From contig JBKJTJ010000196.1 in the NCBI GenBank assembly GCA_046590855.1, positions 1 through 14,776 of the forward strand: a DNA stretch of 14,776 nt, written 5' to 3'. Shown in pieces: positions 6,309 to 14,062 of this stretch. The notes beneath the pieces are model-generated. The model had not been told where the DNA came from. It did not search any database and worked only from the letters and a program-made list of their open reading frames with translations. The DNA comes from JACMOY01 sp046590855. GTDB lineage: Bacteria > Actinomycetota > Actinomycetes > Actinomycetales > Angustibacteraceae. A program made the position numbers and the translations under genes. Position 1 is the stretch's first letter. Every line of letters begins with the position of its first letter.

Positions 6309-6340
6309 TCGTACAGGCGTTCGATCGAACAGGCGTTCGA
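6309..6340. promoter_or_regulatory. Two abutting LexA boxes in front of the LysM gene
   Basis: TCGTACAGGCGTTCGA (6309-6324, one mismatch) is directly followed by TCGAACAGGCGTTCGA (6325-6340, perfect match). This gives a 16-base period with a 14-base identical core. Both lie from the start point to 21 bases before the ATG at 6361, where bound LexA would block initiation and clearance. Confidence 0.9.
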
Positions 6341-6360
6341 TCTCACTTATGGAGGCCCCG

Positions 6361-6819
6361 ATGTCCACGATGCTCCTCACCGCCCCGCTCGCCGCCCGTC
6401 GGGCCGCAGTCCCGCGTCGGCCCGCCCTGCGAGTGGTCGCGGCTCCGGTGCCCACCCGCCGCCCGACCCCGGTGCGTCCGACCACGATTCGCCCGCACAC
6501 GGCGCGTCCGGTCACGGCGCGTCCGGTCGGCGTCCGGTTGACCACTCGGGGTCGCGTCGTGGTCACCGCGCTGCTCGCCGTCCTGGCCGTTGCCATCCTG
6601 CTGCTCACCACCTCGGTCAGCGGTGCGGGCACGAGCTCGACCCAGGTGCCGGTGCGGCACGTGACCGTCGAGCCGGGCCAGACCCTGTGGCAGATCGCCG
6701 GTGACGTGGCCCCTGACGCCGACCGGCGCGACACCGTCGCGACGATCGTCGAGCTCAACGCGCTACCCGGGTCCAACGTCCAGGCCGGCCAGCAGATCGC
6801 GGTGCCCGTCGCCTCCTGA
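6361..6819 (+). CDS. SOS-induced LysM membrane protein, ChiZ/DivS/YneA-like cell-division inhibitor
   Basis: This 152-residue protein starts at ATG 6361, with GGAGG at 6351-6355 and a 5-base spacer; the in-frame ATG at 6349 overlaps that site and is unlikely. Residues 1-65 form a cytoplasmic tail with 14 arginines, many prolines and no acidic residue, including the repeated TARPV. Residues about 66-86 are a membrane helix. Residues about 100-150 are an extracytoplasmic LysM domain (HVTVEPGQTLWQIA ... VQAGQQIAVP) that should bind peptidoglycan. The layout matches mycobacterial ChiZ (Rv2719c), which also sits divergently beside lexA, and parallels DivS and YneA. These halt division during DNA damage. 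Function is inferred from layout, position and the LexA boxes at its promoter. Its short C terminus has no separate hydrolase domain. Confidence 0.88.
   Translation: MSTMLLTAPLAARRAAVPRRPALRVVAAPVPTRRPTPVRPTTIRPHTARPVTARPVGVRLTTRGRVVVTALLAVLAVAILLLTTSVSGAGTSSTQVPVRHVTVEPGQTLWQIAGDVAPDADRRDTVATIVELNALPGSNVQAGQQIAVPVAS
6499..6528 (+). repeat. 15-bp in-frame tandem repeat inside the LysM gene
   Basis: ACGGCGCGTCCGGTC occurs twice in a row (6499-6513 and 6514-6528), encoding a repeated TARPV in the arginine/proline-rich tail. Being a multiple of three, it can expand or shrink without breaking the frame. Confidence 0.8.
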
Positions 6820-6852
6820 GCGCGACCGTGTCCAGCCAGCCCGTCCAAGCGC

Positions 6853-6886
6853 GCGCCCCTCGCACCGTCACCGGTGCGGGGGGCGC
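6853..6886 (+). terminator. Terminator hairpin after the LysM gene
   Basis: The arms 6853-6867 and 6872-6886 pair over 15 bases with one G-U wobble around a TCAC loop. The hairpin begins 33 bases after the LysM stop. No U-run follows, as is common in high-GC actinobacteria. Confidence 0.75.
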
Positions 6887-6980
6887 TGTGCGTGCGCAGG
6901 CTGCACACCGCGACACGCCGGTGGGCAACCCGATGTGCGCACCTACTTGCGGAACAGGGGGCCTCGGACCTACGTTTACC

Positions 6981-7078
6981 CCCACATCTAGTAGTTACAC
7001 CGATGTGCTTCGTCCACAGATTGTGGTCACCGTGCACATCTTGTCCCCAGCCCGTCCACACCCTCATCCACACGTGGA
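6981..7078 (+). promoter_or_regulatory. Control region of nrdR-nrdJ with DnaA-box-like cluster
   Basis: This AT-richer stretch holds four near matches to the actinobacterial DnaA box TTGTCCACA, all in the same orientation: TCGTCCACA (7010-7018), TTGTCCCCA (7041-7049), CCGTCCACA (7052-7060) and TCATCCACA (7064-7072). The inverted repeat CCACA-GAT-TGTGG (7014-7026) overlaps the first. NrdR boxes are expected here, but I see no clean match to the 16-base NrdR consensus. No convincing -35/-10 pair could be assigned. Confidence 0.45.
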
Positions 7079-7112
7079 CGCAGTCGGTGACGCCAACCGA
7101 GAGGAGCGCGGC

Positions 7113-7592
7113 ATGCACTGCCCGTTCTGCCGCCACAACGACTCGCGGGTCGTGGACTCCCGAGCGGCCGACGACGGTACGTCGATCCGCCGCCGCCGGC
7201 AGTGCCCCGACTGCGGCCGTCGCTTCACCACGGTCGAGACGGCGGGTCTGGCCGTTCTCAAGCGCTCGGGCGTGACCGAGCCGTTCAGCCGCGCCAAGGT
7301 GCTCGTCGGCGTCCGCAAGGCGTGCCAGGGGCGCCCGGTCGGCGAGGACGACCTGGCCCTGCTCGCCCAGCGGGTCGAGGAGGCCGTGCGGGCCCAGGGA
7401 CTGGCCGAGGTCGACGCCCACGAGGTCGGCCTGGCGATCCTTGGCCCCCTGCGCGAGCTCGACGAGGTCGCCTACCTGCGCTTCGCCTCGGTCTACCAGG
7501 CGTTCGACTCCCTCGAGGACTTCGAGTCGGCCATCACGATCCTGCGGGCCGAGCGCGAGGCCACCGGGGTCGAGCCGAGCACCACTCGCTGA
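7113..7592 (+). CDS. nrdR: Transcriptional repressor NrdR
   Basis: This 159-residue protein starts at ATG 7113, with GAGGAG at 7101-7106 and a 6-base spacer. NrdR represses ribonucleotide reductase genes when dATP/ATP occupy its ATP-cone. The N-terminal zinc ribbon is complete: C3-P-F-C6 and C31-P-D-C34, with the characteristic DSR and RRRRQC between them. The ATP-cone spans about 47-137, starting LAVLKRSGVTEPFSRAKVLVGVRKAC and ending with YLRFASVYQAFDSLEDF. Length and motifs are typical of the family. It lies 89 bases upstream of nrdJ on the same strand with no terminator between, so it is probably co-transcribed with its target. The order lexA, LysM gene, nrdR, nrdJ follows the conserved actinobacterial arrangement. 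Confidence 0.97.
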   Translation: MHCPFCRHNDSRVVDSRAADDGTSIRRRRQCPDCGRRFTTVETAGLAVLKRSGVTEPFSRAKVLVGVRKACQGRPVGEDDLALLAQRVEEAVRAQGLAEVDAHEVGLAILGPLRELDEVAYLRFASVYQAFDSLEDFESAITILRAEREATGVEPSTTR

Positions 7593-7633
7593 CGAACCAC
7601 CCCAGACGAACCACCCCAGACGCACCACCCGCG
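7592..7633 (+). repeat. 14-bp tandem repeat between nrdR and nrdJ
   Basis: ACGAACCACCCCAG occurs at 7592-7605 and 7606-7619, followed by the degenerate ACGCACCACCCGCG (7620-7633) and a weaker TGAACCACGACTTC. The first base of the repeat is the last base of the nrdR stop. Its effect is unknown; slippage or an mRNA-level spacer are possible. Confidence 0.75.
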
Positions 7634-7680
7634 TGAACCACGACTTCCGCACCACTTCCACGCCTGACGAGGGGAACCTG

Positions 7681-10566
<2,886 letters not shown>

Positions 10567-10583
10567 GCCGTGCCGATCTGAGA

Positions 10584-10651
10584 ACAGGTGTCGGAAGACA
10601 GTGAAATGTCAGGCGAAACGACAGAGGTCCTGACAGATGTCCTGACAGACG
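10584..10651. repeat. GACA/TGTC-rich repeat array and left inverted repeat of the transporter block
   Basis: This is part of the 306-base gap between nrdJ and the first transporter. Positions 10584-10610 match, in inverted orientation, the segment 13963-13985 at 21 of 23 aligned bases with two 2-base gaps. It includes TGTC-GGAA-GACA. Further inward, the 12-base unit GTCCTGACAGAT (10627-10638) repeats as GTCCTGACAGAC (10639-10650), and TGTCAGG (10607-10613) can pair with either CCTGACA. It could be a terminal repeat of a mobile element or an operator array. Confidence 0.55.
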
Positions 10652-10698
10652 TCCGGTCTCAGAGATGGGTGCGAGTTTCGGTCTGACCGTGCGTGGCG

Positions 10699-10732
10699 AG
10701 GCCCCGAACAGAAAACTTCTGGTTCGGGGCTT
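10699..10732. terminator. Terminator hairpin downstream of nrdJ
   Basis: GCCCCGAAC (10701-10709) pairs with GTTCGGGGC (10722-10730). An inner AGAA/TTCT helix with one bulged G and an AAC loop extends the stem, as do two outer pairs. It lies 132 bases after the nrdJ stop and can act in both directions, so it may also serve the transporter gene ending at 10873. The rest of the gap (10733-10872) holds nothing I can assign. Confidence 0.75.
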
Positions 10733-10872
10733 CGTCGTGCGTCTGACGAGGTCACCCGCAGGTGTCCCGGCCCGCTCCAAGGAGAAGTCGATCATCGGCA
10801 GAGGAGACTCAACGGGATGCGCGCTGCCCATGGTCTTGGCCGCAATTGGCTGAGGCATGGGGCGGGCGCCAG

Positions 10873-12165
10873 TCAGGGGCTGATCTGCGGTGCCGTAGCC
10901 GGGCTGTGTGCGCCCGGTGGTGGCTGTGGGCGGCGCTGCCTACTGGTTGTTATGCCGAGGGTGGCGGCGAGTAGGAGCAGGACACCACCGAGGACATAGA
11001 CAGCGGAGATGCCTACCACCTGGGCGAGGCTCGCGCCGATGCCGAGGCTGATGAGCCGTCCGCTTTGCCAGAGCACGTCCATGGTGGCGAAGACGCGGCC
11101 TCGGGCCTCATCGGGGGATTCGGCCTGGAGGAGGCTGTTGAAGGTGACGGCGCCGGTGCTGGTGCCCAGCCCGTAGACGGCGAGCGCGATGACAGCGACT
11201 GGCAGGTGGGTGGTGGCGGCAAGGATCAGGTCGGTGATGCCTCGTAGGGCGTAGGGGCCGAACACGAAGATGAGGCGTTGTGGGTTTTTGATGAGCCGTA
11301 AGAGCAGGAGTGGACCGGTGGCGGCTCCTACGCCGATGGCGGCGATGAGGGTTCCGTAACCGGACGCACCAACATTGAGGTGCTGGCGGGCTAGTACGAC
11401 GAGTAGGGCGCTGGTGGCTCCGGCAGACAGCGCGGCGAGTAGTTGTCCGGCGGCGAGCGCTCGTAACGTTCGGTGGCTGGTGATGACTTGGATGCCCTCG
11501 CGGGCTTGGGCGAGCAGGTGTCGGCGCCCGATCCGGGGCAGGGCTGTGGGGCGGGGTAGTCGGGTGAGCGCTAGGGCGGACAGCACGAACGAGACGGCGT
11601 TGAGGGTGAACGCGGCGGTGTAACCGCCGGTCGTGACGAGGAGTCCGGCGAGCGGGGCGAGAGCGATCTGGGACAGGACGGCGGCTGTCCAGATGCCGCT
11701 GTTCGCTGCGACCAGGCTGGCCTTGTCGACCAGGGTTGGCAGCGTCGCTCCGGCAGCGGGGTTGAAGAAGGTGCTGCCGACGCTCATACCGAACGCGACC
11801 AGGTACACGAACGCTGGGCTGTTGTGGGAGAACGCCAGCAATCCGATCAGCATGGCTCGTAGTAGGTCGGCGCTGATCATGATTCGGGTTGGGTTGAACC
11901 GGTCGATGATCGGTCCGGCGAACGGGGCAAGAAGTAGGACTGGGATGATCTCGGCGAGGACGACTCCGGCTACACCGAACCCGCTCCCGGTCAGCCGGTA
12001 GATCAGCAGGCTCAGCGCGACGGTGTTGAACACGTCACCCCACTGCGACACGGTCCGGGCAGTCCACAACTGCCGGTACCCGGGCATAGCGAAGACCGCC
12101 CGAAGGCCGGGCCGTGGAGCGGTGGCGGTGCTGATGACGAGTCCTTCCGGGTGCGGTCCCTTCAT
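10873..12165 (-). CDS. MFS transporter, EntS/MFS_3-like efflux type
   Basis: This 430-residue membrane protein reads from ATG 12165. Its N terminus, YRQLWTARTVSQWGDVFNTVALSLLIYRLTGS, followed by AGPIIDRFNPTRIMI (a motif-A-like loop), is characteristic of MFS_3/EntS-like exporters. The second half carries the family's SPDEARGRVFATMDVLW segment. About 12 hydrophobic helices are apparent. The last 25 residues are a Pro/Arg-rich cytoplasmic tail. Such proteins expel siderophores, macrolides or other drugs using the proton gradient; the substrate cannot be told from sequence. No Shine-Dalgarno precedes the ATG; TAACGA six bases upstream of it hints at a leaderless transcript. Third-position GC is visibly lower than in the lexA-nrdJ region, suggesting transfer. 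It is divergent from the second MFS gene. Confidence 0.9.
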   Translation of the reverse strand: MKGPHPEGLVISTATAPRPGLRAVFAMPGYRQLWTARTVSQWGDVFNTVALSLLIYRLTGSGFGVAGVVLAEIIPVLLLAPFAGPIIDRFNPTRIMISADLLRAMLIGLLAFSHNSPAFVYLVAFGMSVGSTFFNPAAGATLPTLVDKASLVAANSGIWTAAVLSQIALAPLAGLLVTTGGYTAAFTLNAVSFVLSALALTRLPRPTALPRIGRRHLLAQAREGIQVITSHRTLRALAAGQLLAALSAGATSALLVVLARQHLNVGASGYGTLIAAIGVGAATGPLLLLRLIKNPQRLIFVFGPYALRGITDLILAATTHLPVAVIALAVYGLGTSTGAVTFNSLLQAESPDEARGRVFATMDVLWQSGRLISLGIGASLAQVVGISAVYVLGGVLLLLAATLGITTSRQRRPQPPPGAHSPATAPQISP

Positions 12166-12448
12166 TGTCGGTCGTTAACCTGACAGGACAGGCTCTCCGG
12201 CGTCTCTGGATCAGCCGGGGCTGCCAGATGTTCGACAAAAACTGCGGGGGACCTACACCGCCAGCTGGCACGACTACGCAAGTCTCGACGGTCAACGGGG
12301 TCACCTGCGCTGGCTCGGGTGGAACATCGACCCTCCCCAGGACGACGCGGTTGCGCAGACCAAACTCAGAGACCAAGAGTCACCCAGGGCCCGCCACCCC
12401 GTCCGGGGCGTCACCTCGAACACCGAACCACCTGCCACCCCCACGGTC
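12166..12448. other. Intergenic region between divergent transporters, with a possible gene remnant
   Basis: Next to the first transporter's start is CCTGACAGGACAGG (12179-12192), related to the GACA/TGTC motifs at the block borders and well placed for an operator. From about 12194 to the TAG at 12449-12451 one plus-strand frame is open without a start codon and reads, for example, YTASWHDYASLDGQRGHLRW then LGWNIDPPQDDAV. Its codon use looks mildly coding-like. I do not recognise the family; it may be the tail of a disrupted gene or chance. Confidence 0.3.
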
Positions 12449-12454
12449 TAGGCT
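12449..12454 (+). promoter_or_regulatory. -10 element for the leader peptide and second MFS gene
   Basis: TAGGCT fits TANNNT and ends 6 bases before the ATG at 12461, the usual spacing for transcription starting exactly at a start codon. No good -35 is seen. Confidence 0.5.
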
Positions 12455-12460
12455 CGCCAC

Positions 12461-12481
12461 ATGACCTGCACGCCTCCATAA
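12461..12481 (+). CDS. Six-codon leader peptide (MTCTPP)
   Basis: ATG ACC TGC ACG CCT CCA TAA lies at the predicted transcription start and ends exactly where a long hairpin begins, before the second MFS gene. It would be translated leaderless. Short leader peptides with a Pro-Pro end, followed by hairpins, control several actinobacterial antibiotic-resistance genes by ribosome stalling. That this one does so is inference from its layout. It could also be fortuitous, since so short a frame carries no coding statistics. Confidence 0.4.
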   Translation: MTCTPP

Positions 12482-12524
12482 CGACGCCGCCAGCCCGGTG
12501 ATCTACCCGGGCTGCCGATGTCGT
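12481..12524 (+). promoter_or_regulatory. Attenuator-like hairpin between leader peptide and MFS gene
   Basis: CAGCCCGG (12491-12498) pairs with CCGGGCTG (12507-12514) around an 8-base loop. Outer arms ACGAC (12481-12485) and GTCGT (12520-12524) pair across an internal loop. The structure fills the gap between the leader stop and the in-frame ATG at 12526. A second small hairpin, AGGGT-C-ACCCT (12541-12551), covers the AGAAGGG ribosome binding site that precedes ATG 12556. Confidence 0.45.
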
Positions 12525-12555
12525 CATGTCCACGTGCAGAAGGGTCACCCTCGTC

Positions 12556-13818
12556 ATGCCCACCGCTTCAAGCGGCTACTTCGCCCTGTTCAAGATCCCA
12601 CGCGTCACCCCAGTCTTCGCCTGGGCCTCCCTCGCCCGCCTGCAATTCGGAGTCATCCCACTCGCGCTTGTGCTCCTGCTGGCTACGCAACGGCAGTCCT
12701 ATGCAGAGGCGGGTGCCGTGACTGCTGGCTACGCGCTGGCAGCAGGTCTGCTCGGCCCGCCGCGTGCCCACCTCGCAGACCGTCACGGTCACGGCCGCAC
12801 GATCATCATTCTCAGTGCGCTGAACGCCGTCGCGCTGATGATCGTGGTCTGGCAAGCATCAGCGCCCCTGCCCATCCTCGTCGCGCTATCGGTGATCGCG
12901 GGATCCCTACCAGCACCCGTGGGCCCCGTCATGCGGTCCACGTGGCGGGTCCTCACTACCGGCGATGAGCAGATCCGGGCCGCCTACTCCCTAGATTCCG
13001 TCAGCGAGGAAGTCCTCTTCATAGCGGGTCCTGTCCTGGCGGCAGCGGGAGTCGCCCGATGCGGCGCCCGAGTCGTCTTGACCTCGGCTGCTACTGCCCT
13101 CTTCGTTGCTGCGGTCGGCCTTTGGCGGACCCTGCCGCGTCAACCCGAGATTACGGAAGGCCCGCAAGCCCGTGGGCAGCGTCAGCACTGGCGGTCTGCC
13201 TCGTTCCTCGCCGGGCTGGCTCCCGCGATAGGGATCGGGGTGCTGCTCGGTGCCTTCGACCTCGCCGTCATCGCTTCCGTCATCACCGCATCAGGCCAAA
13301 CCGCTGCTGGGCTTCCTGCCGCTGCCTTATCCCTTGGCAGCATCGTGGGCGGCCTCGCCTACGGTCGGCGACGCTGGCCTGGACAACCCCTACTGCACGC
13401 GATGGCCTGTGTGGGTCTCAGCGCCGCATGCGCCGCCCTCGCCGCCGCCATCACCGCTCACCTCCTGGTAACGCTCGCGTTGGTCAGCGTCACCGGCCTC
13501 TTTGTCGCCCCAGCCATCGTCGCGTCCTACCTAGTCGCCGATACGGCCACCACCGGGCCCTGCGCAGAGACCACCTCGTGGGTCAACAGCGCGTTCAACG
13601 TCGGAATAGGCGCAGGCACCGCACTCTCGGGACCCCTCATCGACTCCCACGGTCCCGCTGTGGCGACACTCGCCGGGGCCGCTGTTGCCATTGGTCTCAC
13701 CCTCACCTCGGCAATCATCCGAGGCCACCAAGCCGAACCCGTCACACCAGTTGCAGTCCCCGGTCGCCAACAGAGCCCAGACCCGGCCACGCACAAACCA
13801 TCGGACCCCGACAACTGA
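12556..13818 (+). CDS. MFS transporter, probable efflux protein
   Basis: This 420-residue protein starts at ATG 12556 (MPTASSGYFALFKIPRVTPVF). That start has AGAAGGG at 12538-12544, although with a long 11-base spacer. The in-frame ATG at 12526 would add ten polar residues but has no binding site. About 12 hydrophobic helices alternate with short loops. The first cytoplasmic loop, RAHLADRHGHGRTIII, resembles MFS motif A (G...DR.GRR). A central basic loop lies around RQPEITEGPQARGQRQHW, and a hydrophilic Pro-rich tail of about 30 residues ends the protein. It is a different subfamily from the divergent neighbour; the substrate is unknown. Third-position A/T is frequent compared with nrdJ, consistent with foreign origin. 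The leader peptide and hairpins in front suggest control at translation or elongation, perhaps by the exported drug. Confidence 0.85.
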   Translation: MPTASSGYFALFKIPRVTPVFAWASLARLQFGVIPLALVLLLATQRQSYAEAGAVTAGYALAAGLLGPPRAHLADRHGHGRTIIILSALNAVALMIVVWQASAPLPILVALSVIAGSLPAPVGPVMRSTWRVLTTGDEQIRAAYSLDSVSEEVLFIAGPVLAAAGVARCGARVVLTSAATALFVAAVGLWRTLPRQPEITEGPQARGQRQHWRSASFLAGLAPAIGIGVLLGAFDLAVIASVITASGQTAAGLPAAALSLGSIVGGLAYGRRRWPGQPLLHAMACVGLSAACAALAAAITAHLLVTLALVSVTGLFVAPAIVASYLVADTATTGPCAETTSWVNSAFNVGIGAGTALSGPLIDSHGPAVATLAGAAVAIGLTLTSAIIRGHQAEPVTPVAVPGRQQSPDPATHKPSDPDN

Positions 13819-13882
13819 CAAGCGGCTGGCCCAACAGAGTGATGGCGCCCGGACAACCGGGAGGTCGGACAGCGCCGTGCCT

Positions 13883-13902
13883 GGTGGGCCGAACGCCCCA
13901 CC
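13883..13902 (+). terminator. Weak hairpin after the second MFS gene
   Basis: GGTGGG (13883-13888) pairs with CCCACC (13897-13902) around an 8-base loop, 64 bases after the stop. An even smaller CCCGG/CCGGG hairpin lies at 13848-13861. Either could end the transcript, but neither has a U-run. Confidence 0.35.
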
Positions 13903-13962
13903 TGAGTGAACTGGAGAAATGAACCGGACCGCCACCCGTGACGGATGGTTGCGTCCTTGCAG

Positions 13963-14008
13963 GACATCACTGTCGGCCGACCTGTCATCCGACTGTCGTC
14001 CGACAGTG
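13963..14008. repeat. Right inverted repeat and nested palindromes
   Basis: Positions 13963-13985 are the inverted, imperfect copy of 10584-10610. CACTGTCGG (13968-13976) and CCGACAGTG (14000-14008) form a perfect 9-base inverted repeat. Inside it ACTGTCG-TC-CGACAGT (13992-14007) is a palindrome. The element GTCGGNNGACAGT thus occurs twice here on the minus strand and once at 10590-10602 on the plus strand. Confidence 0.6.
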
Positions 14009-14046
14009 GCCAGGCCCTGGACGAAGCAACTCGTCCGGGGCCTGGC
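14009..14046 (-). terminator. Strong terminator hairpin after the SulP gene
   Basis: The arms 14010-14024 and 14031-14045 pair over 15 bases with a single G-U wobble around an AGCAAC loop, plus one more G-C pair outside. It begins 17 bases beyond the SulP stop on the minus strand and can also stop rightward transcription from the MFS gene. No U-run is present. Confidence 0.8.
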
Positions 14047-14062
14047 TGCGTTCGGCGGCCGA

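Noticed and set aside
7592..7633. CRISPR-like array
   Set aside because: The repeats are contiguous 14-mers without spacers and there are no cas genes.
7593..7680. Adenosylcobalamin riboswitch before nrdJ
   Set aside because: The gap is only 88 bases and is occupied by tandem repeats; no B12-box-like sequence (GCCACTG) is present.
10701..10730. tRNA fragment or attachment site suggested by GGTTCGGGGC
   Set aside because: It is explained completely as one arm of a hairpin; no acceptor stem, anticodon arm or CCA-end context is found.
10665..10853. 62-codon plus-strand frame MGASFGLTVRGEAPN in the gap after nrdJ
   Set aside because: It reads straight through the strong terminator hairpin at 10699-10732, has no ribosome binding site and resembles no family I know.
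10817..10999. Small plus-strand frame MRAAHGLGRNWLRHG with AGAGGAG some 17 bases upstream
   Set aside because: The spacing is too long, most of it is antisense to the MFS gene end, and it has no coding character.
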